From assembly GCA_001029295.1 (NCBI GenBank), contig LDXJ01000036.1, positions 1-48,382 on the forward strand: DNA of 48,382 bases. Direction: 5' to 3'. Positions 32,584-42,040 of the stretch are shown here, one piece after another (positions within the stretch are counted from its first letter, which is position 1; each line of letters opens with the position of its first letter). The notes beneath the pieces are model-generated. The model was not told where the DNA came from, did not search any database, and was given only the letters and a program-made list of their open reading frames with translations. A program made the translations under genes and the position numbers. Source of the stretch: Peptococcaceae bacterium CEB3 (GTDB lineage: Bacteria; Bacillota; Desulfitobacteriia; Desulfitobacteriales; Desulfitobacteriaceae).

Positions 32584-32964
32584 TTGAAAGAGAATGGTAC
32601 GAATGGCGCAAAAAAATGGTTCATACCGGATGCTTATTTACCTAGTTCCGGGCTAGGAGAGGTGCATCAAGGACATGAGGCAATCTGCGTGCTGAATGTA
32701 ACTTCCTTTCAGGCGATGCTAAACATCTCCTTCTTCTTTTCCGACAGGGAGCCGCTGGAGAATATTATAGTTACTGTCGGCGCTAAGAGGTGCTTGCATC
32801 TGCGGTTAGATCATCCCGATGAGATTGCCGGCATCGTCTTGACGAGAGATGTTCCCTACGGGATAAAGATTGAAAGTGATACCCATATCATTGTCCAGTA
32901 CTCTAGGCTGGATGTGACTCAGCCCAATTACGCACTTATGACAACTGTTCCTTATTTTGAATAG
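32584..32964 (+). CDS. ASRT-family (sensory rhodopsin transducer-like) protein
   Basis: A 126-residue single-domain protein of the family named after the Anabaena sensory rhodopsin transducer. Recognised elements are KKWFIPDAYLP, HEAICVLN, FFFSDREPLENI, DVPYGIKIESD, IIVQYSRLD and NYALMTTVPY. Outside rhodopsin systems these small beta proteins occur with sugar-use genes and are thought to bind sugars or act on transcription. The start is TTG 32584, set by AAAGGAGGG 8 nt upstream and by normal family length; the longer frame from 32539 adds unrelated residues. It lies at the junction between the shell block and the sugar transporter. Confidence 0.85.
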   Translation: MKENGTNGAKKWFIPDAYLPSSGLGEVHQGHEAICVLNVTSFQAMLNISFFFSDREPLENIIVTVGAKRCLHLRLDHPDEIAGIVLTRDVPYGIKIESDTHIIVQYSRLDVTQPNYALMTTVPYFE

Positions 32965-33047
32965 CGGCTTTTAGCGTATCGACACGTTTGTATGGAGAAA
33001 CGCCGGTTTGTCTCTGCTTCCTATTTTATCTGAGGTGGTGATTTGGA

Positions 33048-34553
33048 ATGGATATACTGAAGATGGTTAACATAAGCAAAAGTTTTAATGGTACAGCTGT
33101 TTTGAAAGATGTCTCATTCGAAGTGCGAGCCGGTGAGGTTCATGCACTGATAGGCGAAAATGGCGCAGGAAAGTCGACGTTGATCAAAATTGCAGCCGGA
33201 GTGTATAACTCGGATGATGGCGAGACATTTTTTGACGGAAGAGAAGTGCAGATCGGTACGCCGGCGGACGCTCATCGCCTGGGGATTTTCACTGTGCATC
33301 AAGAACCAAGCGTTATGCCTAATTTGTCCGTAGCCGAGAATGTATTAATGGGCTTCCACCCTTACCGCCGGTTTGCCTTTCGGTGGGTCGACAAGAAAGC
33401 TATGTACCGTAAGACGGAGGAAGTGTTTGGAAAATTAGGCTTAAAGATGGATGTAAGGCGTAATGCAGGGGAACTGACGATAGCGCAACAACAGATGTTG
33501 GAAATTGCAAAAGCTTTGGTACATGATGTACGGGTGCTTATCTTGGATGAACCTACGGCCACCCTCTCAGACCACGAAACGGGGCTTTTGTTTGAAATAG
33601 TGCGCCGGCTGCGAGATCAGGGGACGGCGGTTATCTTCGTTTCTCATCGCCTGCACGAGGTCTTTTCCCTGAGTGATCGGATTACTGTGATGCGGGACGG
33701 CGAGAAAGTGGCCACCAGTGTGGCGGCATCCCTGTCAGAACAGGAGTTAGTGAGATTAATGGTCGGGCGGGAGTTACGTTTGGGCAGTTTTGAAAGTCGT
33801 GCGACGAATCGTGAGAAGCCACTGCTGCAGGTTTCCGGTTTGAGCAATGCGCCATGGTTCGATGATGTTTCATTTGCCCTCTATCCGGGGGAAGTATTGG
33901 CCATGGCGGGTTTGGTGGGCTCGGGCCGGACGAATGTTGCCGAGGCTATTTTTGGTATCCAACCGGCGAGAAGTGGACAAGTGGTAGTGAACGGGGAAGC
34001 GTTGCATATGCGCAGCATCAAGCAAGCACTTGAGCACGGAATTGCCTATATTCCCGAGGACAGGCACAAACATGGAGTGGCACTGGCGATGAGCCTTCGG
34101 GCTAACGTGACATTGGTGAATGTTCCTGCCCGTCCTAGGTTGGGATGTATTGACCGACGTCGGGAAATTCAGATTTCAGCGGAAGCGGTCCAGCGCTTGA
34201 ACATTAAGGCCCAAGGGGTGGAACAGCCGGTGGGTCAATTGTCCGGCGGAAATCAACAAAAAGTGGTGCTCGCTAAGTGGTTAGCTGCAGGACCAAAAAT
34301 CATTATTTTGGACGAGCCCACGCGCGGGGTAGATGTAGGCGCAAAAGGCGAAATCCACCGGATCATTGACGGCCTAGCCAGGGAAGGGAACGCGGTCTTA
34401 GTCATTTCTTCGGATTTACCTGAGATACTGGTCCTGGCTGACCGCACCTTAGTCATGCATGAAGGAAGGCTGGTTGGAGAGTTACACCGTGAGGATACGT
34501 CTGAGGAGAGCATTATGGCTTTGGCCACGGGCACAGCAATCCGGACAGCGTAG
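33048..34553 (+). CDS. Sugar ABC transporter, tandem ATP-binding protein (RbsA/RhaT-like)
   Basis: A 501-residue protein with two fused ABC domains energising sugar import. The first has Walker A GENGAGKST (36-44) and Walker B VLILDEPTATLSD. The second has a degenerate Walker A (GLVGSGRTNV), signature LSGGNQQKVVLAKWL and Walker B IIILDEPTRGVDVG, the usual asymmetry of the RbsA/MglA/AraG group. ATG at 33048 follows GAGGTGGTG. It heads the four-gene transporter block, 83 bp after the ASRT-like gene. Rhamnose is the inferred substrate. Confidence 0.93.
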   Translation: MDILKMVNISKSFNGTAVLKDVSFEVRAGEVHALIGENGAGKSTLIKIAAGVYNSDDGETFFDGREVQIGTPADAHRLGIFTVHQEPSVMPNLSVAENVLMGFHPYRRFAFRWVDKKAMYRKTEEVFGKLGLKMDVRRNAGELTIAQQQMLEIAKALVHDVRVLILDEPTATLSDHETGLLFEIVRRLRDQGTAVIFVSHRLHEVFSLSDRITVMRDGEKVATSVAASLSEQELVRLMVGRELRLGSFESRATNREKPLLQVSGLSNAPWFDDVSFALYPGEVLAMAGLVGSGRTNVAEAIFGIQPARSGQVVVNGEALHMRSIKQALEHGIAYIPEDRHKHGVALAMSLRANVTLVNVPARPRLGCIDRRREIQISAEAVQRLNIKAQGVEQPVGQLSGGNQQKVVLAKWLAAGPKIIILDEPTRGVDVGAKGEIHRIIDGLAREGNAVLVISSDLPEILVLADRTLVMHEGRLVGELHREDTSEESIMALATGTAIRTA

Positions 34554-34587
34554 CCGGACATTAAAAGAGGGAGGGGACTGTGGGAGT

Positions 34588-35556
34588 ATGAAAAACGAGC
34601 CTTCTTTATTCTGGAAAATCATGCAAAGTAGAGAATCTTTTTTGCTGGGCCTGATTCTCCTCCTTTTGCTAATTATGTTAGTTGTTTCCCCATCGTTTTT
34701 GGGCCCCGGTAACTTAATGAACATTCTTACCAACTGCGCTACGGTGGCAATCGTTGCTCTCGGAGAAACGATTGTGATTATCACGAAGGGCATTGACCTG
34801 TCTGTAGGTGCTACCATGGGTATGGTTACCTTGTTTACGGGTAGTCTGGCATTGAATGGCTTTCCACTGGCGGTAGTTATATTGGTTGCGTTCTTGGCGG
34901 GTATTGTCGCCGGCGCGCTCAACGGGGTGTTGATAAGTTATCTCAAACTGCCGCCGATTATTGTTACCCTTGGCACTCTCAGTGTTTATTCCGGAATCAT
35001 GTATGTGATTACCAAGGGAAATTGGGTCACCAATTTACCGGCAGGGCTGTTGCAGTTGGGAAATTTTCGCCTGTTTGGATTTGTTCCCGCCCCAGTAGTT
35101 GTTCTAGTGGTTTTGTTGCTGGTAAGTACTCTGTTTCTGCAGTTTAGTATCCCTGGCAGGCACATTTATGCGGTCGGTAATAACGAGGCCTCGGCCCGCC
35201 TCAGCGGGATCAATATCAAGCGGGTTATCTTTTCCGCTTACCTCATCGCGGGTTTCTTTTCTGCCGTAGCAGGCATATTCTACGTGGCATACAATGGGTT
35301 TTCGACCCCAAGTACTGGGGGCAACATGGAGCTCGACGCCATTGCGGCGGCCGTAATTGGCGGTACCAACGTTTTCGGAGGCAAAGGTACGCCTTTAGGT
35401 ACCCTCTTGGGTGCGATCCTGCTGGGCATAGTTACCGGTGCCCTGGTTTTTTTCCACATTCCTGCTGTTTGGAATCTGGCAGTGGAAGGAATCGTAATTT
35501 TAGCTGCGGTGATCTCTGACGCTGCTCTATACCGCATGCAAACAAGGAGGATATAG
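34588..35556 (+). CDS. Sugar ABC transporter permease 1 (RbsC family)
   Basis: A 322-residue inner-membrane permease with about eight to ten hydrophobic segments and the family motifs IVIITKGIDLSVGATMG, GRHIYAVGNNEASARLSGINI and GGTNVFGGKGTPLGT. ATG 34588 with GGGAGG upstream; the longer frame overlaps the ATPase gene. It pairs with the next permease, as in rhamnose and autoinducer-2 importers that use two different permeases. Confidence 0.92.
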   Translation: MKNEPSLFWKIMQSRESFLLGLILLLLLIMLVVSPSFLGPGNLMNILTNCATVAIVALGETIVIITKGIDLSVGATMGMVTLFTGSLALNGFPLAVVILVAFLAGIVAGALNGVLISYLKLPPIIVTLGTLSVYSGIMYVITKGNWVTNLPAGLLQLGNFRLFGFVPAPVVVLVVLLLVSTLFLQFSIPGRHIYAVGNNEASARLSGINIKRVIFSAYLIAGFFSAVAGIFYVAYNGFSTPSTGGNMELDAIAAAVIGGTNVFGGKGTPLGTLLGAILLGIVTGALVFFHIPAVWNLAVEGIVILAAVISDAALYRMQTRRI

Positions 35557-35559
35557 AGC

Positions 35560-36564
35560 ATGAAACGAAGTAAGTTTTTTGCCAATTGGTCCTACGGGAT
35601 CATTGCGGTCTTTCTTCTGGAGATGGTAATACTCTCCTCTGTTACTCCAAAATTTCTAAGCAACCTTTTACCTATGACAGAGAATTTCATGCCGATTGGG
35701 ATTATGGCATTGAGTATGACCTTGGTAATCATTGCGGGTGGTATCGACCTTTCCATAGGTTCCGTGGTTAGCTTCAGCGGTGTTATTATGGGTCTCTTGT
35801 GGCAACATGGAATGAACATTTGGGTAGCAGGTCTGCTGGCTGTGCTGATTGGCGGCTTAGCGGGGTTCATCAATGGACAAATAATCGTGCGTACGGGCAT
35901 CCAACCTTTAATCGCTACTCTGGCTACGCAATTTATTTGGGGTAGTCTCGCTGTTGTTTTGTCAAATCAGGGTTCCATTTATGGTTTTCCGGGAAGTTTC
36001 CTTCTGTTGGGTACCGGTTTCTTATACGGTTATCTCCCCGTGCAACTCGTGATCTTCGTTGTTTTAGCTTTGCTTTTCGCGTACTTGTTGAATAAGACTG
36101 TGTTCGGCCGGCAAGTTCTATTTATTGGCAATAGTGAGAGCGTTTCGGCATATTCCGGGGTGAACGTAAACCGCGTCAAGACCTGGACCTACGTGCTTTC
36201 CGGTTTGACTGCCGGGTTGAGCGGTGTCATTATGGGTTCCTTTTTTGCCTCCGTGCGTGGGGATATGGGGCAAGGCCTCGAACTAACGGTTATTACGGGC
36301 TGTTTGGTGGGTGGAGTAAACGTATTTGGTGGTGCAGGAACTATTGTAGGGGCTGCCTTCGGAGTGCTTTTGCTGGGGATGCTTAGTCAGGGACTCAATT
36401 TTATGAACGTTTCCTCTCAAGTTCAGGCGATAATAACAGGAGTCATCCTAATTCTCGCCGTGGCCATTCAACAATTGGGTACTATTTTTGCGCGCCGGCG
36501 AAAAATGACGGGAGGTGAAGGTGCCGGTAAATTACGGGGTGAACGGCGCGCGAGAGTTGAATAA
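35560..36564 (+). CDS. Sugar ABC transporter permease 2 (RbsC family)
   Basis: A 334-residue permease of the same family (VIIAGGIDLSIGSVVS, RQVLFIGNSESVSAYSGVNV, GGVNVFGGAGTIVGA). It starts 3 bp after the first permease stops, so they are translationally coupled. The C-terminus is a basic tail (RRRKMTGGEG). Confidence 0.92.
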   Translation: MKRSKFFANWSYGIIAVFLLEMVILSSVTPKFLSNLLPMTENFMPIGIMALSMTLVIIAGGIDLSIGSVVSFSGVIMGLLWQHGMNIWVAGLLAVLIGGLAGFINGQIIVRTGIQPLIATLATQFIWGSLAVVLSNQGSIYGFPGSFLLLGTGFLYGYLPVQLVIFVVLALLFAYLLNKTVFGRQVLFIGNSESVSAYSGVNVNRVKTWTYVLSGLTAGLSGVIMGSFFASVRGDMGQGLELTVITGCLVGGVNVFGGAGTIVGAAFGVLLLGMLSQGLNFMNVSSQVQAIITGVILILAVAIQQLGTIFARRRKMTGGEGAGKLRGERRARVE

Positions 36565-36590
36565 ATATTAATTTAGGGGAGGGAAAATCT

Positions 36591-37640
36591 TTGAAAACCA
36601 TTGGATGGAAAAGAATGGCGACTGCTCTGGTCATACTCTTGCTGATAGTCGCATTGGCAGGTTGCGGAGCGGTTCAGTCGTCTCCGTCGGCAAATTCCAA
36701 CCAGAACGCAGCTCAGACGTCGCAAAAAGGTAAGACGATTAAGGTGGCTCTTATTCCCAAAGCAATCGGGATTCCCTATTTTACTGGGGCAGAACAGGGG
36801 GCACAGTCAGTGGCGGCTGCCCTGAACATTAAACTGACCTATAATGGTCCGACTACTCTGAGCGCCTCGGATCAGGTTTCTATGATTAACAGTTATGTGG
36901 CCGAAGGATACAATGTAATTGCAGTGTCTGCAAATGACCCTACATCTTTGGCGCCCGCTTTAAAAGCGGCGATGAAGAAGGGCGTCAAGGTAATCACCTG
37001 GGATTCGGACACTGTCCCCGATGCACGTCAGTTTTTTGTGAATCAGGCCACGGTGGATGGGATAGGAAGTACTTTGGTCAAAGTGGTGGCTGACCACTTT
37101 AAGGGAAAGCAAACGGACGTTGCCATTTTATCTTCCACTCCTTCTAATACAAACCAAAATCAGTGGATCGATGCCATGAAGAAAACCATAGCTGACAAGT
37201 ATCCTAACCTGCATATCAAGACTATCCAGTATGACCAGGGACAGCCGTCCACAGGCGTAAGTGCCACGGAGAACATTGTTAAAGGTTTCCCGACCGTGAA
37301 GGCAATTATTTCGCCGGATTCAGTAGGCTTGCCCGCTGCTGCCGAAGCCGTGGAGAAACTGGGACTGCAGGGAAAGATCTATGTCACAGGACTTGCAGAC
37401 CCAGTGGTCATGAAGAAATATGTCGATGACGGTACGGTGCAGAAATACGTCCTTTGGAATGTCTTGGACCTCGGCAAGCTTACGATGAACGTGGCGCGAG
37501 CCGTGGCTGACGGTACCATGCCTACCAGTGGCACTTTCAAGGTTAAAGGTCTGGGAGACTTCCAGGTTAACAACGGTCAAGTACTACTTGGGCTGCCCAT
37601 GATCTTTGATAAGGCGGCTACCGATAAATACAACTTCTAA
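36591..37640 (+). CDS. Sugar-binding lipoprotein of the ABC transporter (RhaS/RbsB-like)
   Basis: A 349-residue periplasmic-binding-protein-type 1 lipoprotein. The signal peptide ends in the lipobox LAGC (C25), followed by a Ser/Asn/Gln-rich linker. The mature domain begins IKVALIPKAIGIPYFTGAEQGAQ and shows the RhaS/LsrB-like pattern. TTG start with AGGGGAGGG upstream. In Gram-positive cells it would be tethered outside the membrane to capture sugar. A GC-rich hairpin follows at 37654-37682. Confidence 0.92.
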   Translation: MKTIGWKRMATALVILLLIVALAGCGAVQSSPSANSNQNAAQTSQKGKTIKVALIPKAIGIPYFTGAEQGAQSVAAALNIKLTYNGPTTLSASDQVSMINSYVAEGYNVIAVSANDPTSLAPALKAAMKKGVKVITWDSDTVPDARQFFVNQATVDGIGSTLVKVVADHFKGKQTDVAILSSTPSNTNQNQWIDAMKKTIADKYPNLHIKTIQYDQGQPSTGVSATENIVKGFPTVKAIISPDSVGLPAAAEAVEKLGLQGKIYVTGLADPVVMKKYVDDGTVQKYVLWNVLDLGKLTMNVARAVADGTMPTSGTFKVKGLGDFQVNNGQVLLGLPMIFDKAATDKYNF

Positions 37641-37653
37641 CAAATGTGTTTGG

Positions 37654-37682
37654 CCCGGCATCAGCGTTCCGGCGGTGCCGGG
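37654..37682 (+). terminator. Hairpin after the transporter genes
   Basis: CCCGGCA (37654-37660) pairs with TGCCGGG (37676-37682). There is no T-tract, so it may be a transcript-stabilising or attenuating hairpin rather than a full terminator; it could let the transporter be made in excess of the downstream enzymes. Confidence 0.4.
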
Positions 37683-37774
37683 TCACGGCGGAACAGTTAA
37701 ACGCGACTAATGTGTTCGCCAATTGCTCATAGAACTGAGTTACTCGATGAGAACGAGGGGGTTACGGGATAGCC

Positions 37775-39247
37775 ATGTGGCGAGGATTTGCAGTTGACCT
37801 GGGCGCTAGCAACGGAAGAACGGTTCTCGGCCATTTTAATGGCGAAAGGCTGAACCTCGAAGAAATAACAAGATTTCCTAATATCCCCGTGAAGATGGGC
37901 GGGACCCTTTACTGGAACTTTCCGGGATTATATGGAGAGATTCTTAAGGGTTTGACGCTTGCCTACTCCGGAGGACAACAGCCCTCAATGATGGGGGTCG
38001 ATACCTGGGGTGTCGATTTTGGGTTATTGGATGCACACGGGGATTTGATGAGCAATCCACGCCACTATCGAGATGAACACAATAACGGTATGTTGGATGA
38101 AATCCTGAAGAGGATAGCACCGGAAGAACTGTATGACAAAACAGGGATTCAGAATCTCCAAATCAATACAATTTGCCAACTGATGTACTTGAGTCTGTAT
38201 AAGCCGGAGGTTTTGGAAAGAGCTCATCACCTGTTAATGTTTCCGGATTTGATAACCTACTTTTTGACTGGGGAAATGGTAGCCGAGTTTACTAGCGTAA
38301 CGACCACCCAGCTCTATAATCCGCATTTGGGGACTTGGGACAATGACCTTATTCTTCGGCTTGGTTTGCCGAGGAGGCTGTTTGAATCGATCGTCAAACC
38401 GCTGGCGGTGGTCGGCGAGGTACGAACGGACGTGCTGGATGGAGTTAACCTGCATGGTAGGATCGATGTGGTTGCGGTGGGTCAGCATGATACGGCGTCA
38501 GCCGTATTTGCAGTTCCGAAGGCTGAGGAGAATTACGCCTACATCTCCAGTGGGACCTGGTCTCTGGTGGGGACTTTGTCACAAAAACCGATTATTTCTG
38601 TCTCGTCTAGGAGACACAACTTCACGAACGAAGGTGGGGTAACCGGGAATTATCGGGTTCTCAAGAATGTTATGGGCCTTTGGCTGTTGCAGGAGGTTAA
38701 AAGAACTTTGCAAAACAAGGGCAGCTCACTTGACTATTCAGATCTTGTCGCCGCTGGTTTCGCAAGTAAGCCTCTCCAGGCAATTATAGATCCGGACTCA
38801 ATAGAGTTCATGGCCCCGAAAAACATGATAGATGAGATCAAGAAGTATTGCCGGTCAACGGGTCAACATGTGCCGGTTGACTATGGGGAAATCACGCGTA
38901 CGATTTTTGAAAGCCTTGCGCTCAAATACCGGTGGGTTCTGAGGAAACTCGAGGAAATTGTCGGAAAGGACTTGCCGATTATTTATATTGTGGGCGGAGG
39001 AGTTCACAACGAAGCCCTTTGTCAGTGGACAGCAGATGCAACTCGGAAAACGGTGGTCGCGGGTCCCGCTGAGGCAACGGTAATCGGTAATCTTGCAGCG
39101 CAGCTCGTTGCCGCAAGGGAGTTGTCCGACGCAGAAGAAGTATCGGAGGTCGTAAAAAGATCGTTTGAAAGCAGGGTTTACCAACCAAAAGGGGAGCGGG
39201 ATATTTGGGACGAAGCTTATGTGAGACTACTTCGACTGATGGGGTAA
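37775..39247 (+). CDS. rhaB: Rhamnulokinase (FGGY family)
   Basis: Phosphorylates L-rhamnulose at C1. The 490-residue protein has the FGGY kinase layout: N-terminal VDLGASNGRTVLG, VDTWGVDFGLLD with the sugar-binding aspartate, QHDTASAVFAVP, SSGTWSLVGT (nucleotide-binding) and IIYIVGGGVHNEALCQWTADAT near the C-terminus. These match RhaB more closely than fuculokinase or xylulokinase. ATG 37775 follows GAACGAGGGGG. It supplies the compartment aldolase's substrate. Confidence 0.9.
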   Translation: MWRGFAVDLGASNGRTVLGHFNGERLNLEEITRFPNIPVKMGGTLYWNFPGLYGEILKGLTLAYSGGQQPSMMGVDTWGVDFGLLDAHGDLMSNPRHYRDEHNNGMLDEILKRIAPEELYDKTGIQNLQINTICQLMYLSLYKPEVLERAHHLLMFPDLITYFLTGEMVAEFTSVTTTQLYNPHLGTWDNDLILRLGLPRRLFESIVKPLAVVGEVRTDVLDGVNLHGRIDVVAVGQHDTASAVFAVPKAEENYAYISSGTWSLVGTLSQKPIISVSSRRHNFTNEGGVTGNYRVLKNVMGLWLLQEVKRTLQNKGSSLDYSDLVAAGFASKPLQAIIDPDSIEFMAPKNMIDEIKKYCRSTGQHVPVDYGEITRTIFESLALKYRWVLRKLEEIVGKDLPIIYIVGGGVHNEALCQWTADATRKTVVAGPAEATVIGNLAAQLVAARELSDAEEVSEVVKRSFESRVYQPKGERDIWDEAYVRLLRLMG

Positions 39248-39486
39248 CCTTCGATGTGTTCTCAGCCACGAGTAAGCCATCATTCCTCATCCGACTAATT
39301 TGGGATGATGATGGTCGGAAATTGGTCAAGATAAGCCGGCAGCCGGATGGCGCGGCAAAGGGTTTGTGTTGGCTGAATTGAAGTTGATAAGCAAACCGCG
39401 AGCAAGGAACCGGCGTTGTCATGGTACCCCGGGTACCTCGGAAAAGGCTTTGATTCTGTTAAAGATATTGATGGGGGGCTAAGTGC

Positions 39487-40704
39487 ATGGTGCAACAGGA
39501 CGAAATCGCAACTTGGATAAAAATTCACGAAGCAGGGGGTTTGAATACCCAAGTTGTCAAGGATCGTTTAAAGAACATGATTGTTGAGACCCCTTCGTGG
39601 GGCTACGGCGATTCGGGTACGCGTTTTAAAGTTTTTAAACAGGACGGTATTCCGCGTAATGCCTACGAGAAACTCGAAGATGCTGCCGAAGTTCAACGAG
39701 TGACTGGAATCTGCCCGAGGGTGGCTATCCACATTCCTTGGGATAAGGTTGACGATTATGGATCTCTCGTTCGCTACGCAAAAGATCTGGGCTTGGGAAT
39801 CGGAGCCGTTAACCCCAACCTTTTTCAGGATGACGACTATGCATTGGGTTCTCTTTGTCATCCCAAGCTGCAAGTCCGCAGAAAGGCCATTGATCATATG
39901 CTTGAATGCATAGAAGTCATGGAACGGGTTAAGTCGGACGTTTTGAGTCTATGGCTGGCGGACGGTACTAATTACCCGGGGCAAGACGACTTCCGGAGAC
40001 GAAAGAAGTATCTCATGGAAGGTTTGTCTGAGGTTTATCAGGCACTGCCTCGCGATACCAGGATGCTAATTGAGTACAAGGTATTTGAGCCGGCGTTTTA
40101 TCATACGGATCTGGCCGATTGGGGAATGGCGTATAATTATTGTCTGAAGCTGGGTGAGCAGGCAGAGGTATTGGTAGATTTGGGACATCACGCGCAAGGA
40201 ACGAATGTGCCACATATTGTTGCGACCCTCCTGGACGAGGGAAAGCTAGGTGGGTTTCATTTTAATAATAGAAAATATGCGGATGACGATTTAATGGTCG
40301 GTTCGATAGACCCGTATGAGCTCTTCCTGATTGCTTATGAGCTTACAGCGGCGGAGGAGGATTCTCATACTACTGAGTGTGCGCGGCGAGTATCTTACAT
40401 GATAGACCAGTCACACAATATTGAATCAAAGATTCCGGCTATGATACGCTCTGTTATGAATATCCAGACAGCCTTTGCTAAAGCATTGTTGGTTCCTAGA
40501 GGTCAACTTGAGCGAGCACAAGAGGAGGGAGATGTAATCAGGGCCGAATGGCTGGTTAAAGAAGCTTTCGAAACGGACGTTCGTCCTTTGCTCTCTTTAG
40601 TCAGGCAGGAGATGGGATTAAATCCCGATCCACTGAAGGCTTATCTTGATGGCTCGTATGGCAAAAAGATCCTTGAGCGGGGAACCGGGAAACATGGCGG
40701 TTAA
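39487..40704 (+). CDS. rhaI: L-rhamnose isomerase, RhaI type
   Basis: Interconverts L-rhamnose and L-rhamnulose using two divalent metals. At 405 residues it belongs to the RhaI (Pseudomonas stutzeri-like) type of xylose-isomerase-like barrels, not the E. coli RhaA type. The metal and catalytic residues are in IEYKVFEPAFY (E201), VLVDLGHHAQG (D231, H234/H235), GFHFNNRKYADDDL (H258, D266-D268). This broad-specificity enzyme type also acts on other ketoses. A 239-bp gap before it holds a near-palindrome (39423-39437) and no gene. Confidence 0.9.
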   Translation: MVQQDEIATWIKIHEAGGLNTQVVKDRLKNMIVETPSWGYGDSGTRFKVFKQDGIPRNAYEKLEDAAEVQRVTGICPRVAIHIPWDKVDDYGSLVRYAKDLGLGIGAVNPNLFQDDDYALGSLCHPKLQVRRKAIDHMLECIEVMERVKSDVLSLWLADGTNYPGQDDFRRRKKYLMEGLSEVYQALPRDTRMLIEYKVFEPAFYHTDLADWGMAYNYCLKLGEQAEVLVDLGHHAQGTNVPHIVATLLDEGKLGGFHFNNRKYADDDLMVGSIDPYELFLIAYELTAAEEDSHTTECARRVSYMIDQSHNIESKIPAMIRSVMNIQTAFAKALLVPRGQLERAQEEGDVIRAEWLVKEAFETDVRPLLSLVRQEMGLNPDPLKAYLDGSYGKKILERGTGKHGG

Positions 40705-40845
40705 GTATTTGAGTACAATGGATTAACTATGCCAAGACGCGAATTGCGGTGCAGTTTGGTCCGGTAAGAAATGACCGGCCTCGTTGGGGCAGGGTTTCGG
40801 TTTTTGGTCTCTGAACGAAATCAAAGGAAGGAAGGGAACGAACGA

Positions 40846-41943
40846 GTGTTAGCCAGAGAAAGATTTTTACGGGCCATTAATTTGCAAGAGCCGGATAGGG
40901 TACCGGTCTTTGCCAACTTAACTCCGCAGGTGGCCGAGAAACTTGGGAAGAAGATGGGCCTTCCGTATGAAGCAGAGGATTCGTTCTTATCAACCAGGAT
41001 TTCTCATACCGAAATACTCTTGGAACTTGGAAATGACGCGGTAGGTATTGGCCCTGGCCGGGCAATATCGTCACCAACTGTAGAACTACCGGATGGCAAG
41101 TTGAAAGATGAGTTTGGTATGGTTTACCAGCGATTCGGTTATTACGATGAAGCGGTGGTTAGACCATTAGCTGGGGTAACCACTACCGATGAGCTGGATC
41201 AGTATCAATTGCCTGATCCTCTGGCCCCGGGACGCTTCGATTTAGCAGAAAAAATGGTAAGTAAGTATAAAGGGCAGTATGCAATCGTCGGTGATCTGGA
41301 AGCAACTGTTTTTGAACTGTCATGGAACTTGGTGGGCCTCGAAAAGTTCCTCATGGATCTGACCATGGGAGAGGATTATATTACGGAACTGCTAAAGAGG
41401 GTCGCCGCTTACAACACAGCTATCGGTGTACGGCTAATCGAGTTGGGTGCGGATGTACTCTGGCTGGGAGATGACTTTGGTACTCAACAAGGCATGATGA
41501 TTTCGCCCGATTTGTACCGCCATGTATTTAAACCCTTACAGAGGAATGTAATTGCCGCCTTCAAGGGGGTTAATCCCCAGGTAAAGATCGCCTATCACTC
41601 TTGTGGTTCAATAGTGCCCATCATTGACGATTTAATTGAGATTGGGGTGGAAATATTGAATCCGGTTCAGCCTCAGGCCAAAGGCATGGACTTGGGGGTG
41701 TTTAAGCAAAAATACGGTGACCGTATTGCTTTCATGGGCGGAGTAGATGTTCAAGGAGTGTTACCGAACGGTACTCCGGAAGAGGTTGCGTCAGAGGTTA
41801 AAAAGCGAATTGCCGCAGCCGGTCGTGGTGGGGGTTACGTGCTTGCTCCGGCACATAACATCCAGCCGGATACCAGTATTGAGAATATCTATGCGATGTA
41901 TGACGCAGTCCGTGAATATGGTACCTATCCTCTGTCATTATAG
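40846..41943 (+). CDS. Uroporphyrinogen decarboxylase-family protein, probable corrinoid methyltransferase
   Basis: A 365-residue TIM-barrel protein of the UROD/MtaA-CmuA superfamily. Haem synthesis is unlikely because the substrate arginines of true HemE are not evident and no haem genes are near. The H-x-C pair H251/C253 (AYHSCGSI) matches the zinc-binding region of the methyltransferase branch, and GGVDVQGVLPNGTPEEV and YVLAPAHNIQPDT are typical of the COG0407 group. The third zinc cysteine was not found. GTG start with GGAAGGAAGGG. The next gene encodes a corrinoid protein, so the pair probably moves a methyl group. Confidence 0.8.
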   Translation: MLARERFLRAINLQEPDRVPVFANLTPQVAEKLGKKMGLPYEAEDSFLSTRISHTEILLELGNDAVGIGPGRAISSPTVELPDGKLKDEFGMVYQRFGYYDEAVVRPLAGVTTTDELDQYQLPDPLAPGRFDLAEKMVSKYKGQYAIVGDLEATVFELSWNLVGLEKFLMDLTMGEDYITELLKRVAAYNTAIGVRLIELGADVLWLGDDFGTQQGMMISPDLYRHVFKPLQRNVIAAFKGVNPQVKIAYHSCGSIVPIIDDLIEIGVEILNPVQPQAKGMDLGVFKQKYGDRIAFMGGVDVQGVLPNGTPEEVASEVKKRIAAAGRGGGYVLAPAHNIQPDTSIENIYAMYDAVREYGTYPLSL

Positions 41944-42040
41944 TGGTCGCTTTAAATTCTCGTGCTATTTGCAAAGCCGCTATCAATCAGGAAACTCAAC
42001 ATGATAAAAGATTTGGCTCTAGCTGGGAGGTATTGATTAA

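Noticed and set aside
40846-41943. HemE (haem biosynthesis)
   Set aside because: The protein groups with COG0407 methyltransferase-like members, has an HxC metal motif and is paired with a corrinoid protein; no haem genes are nearby.
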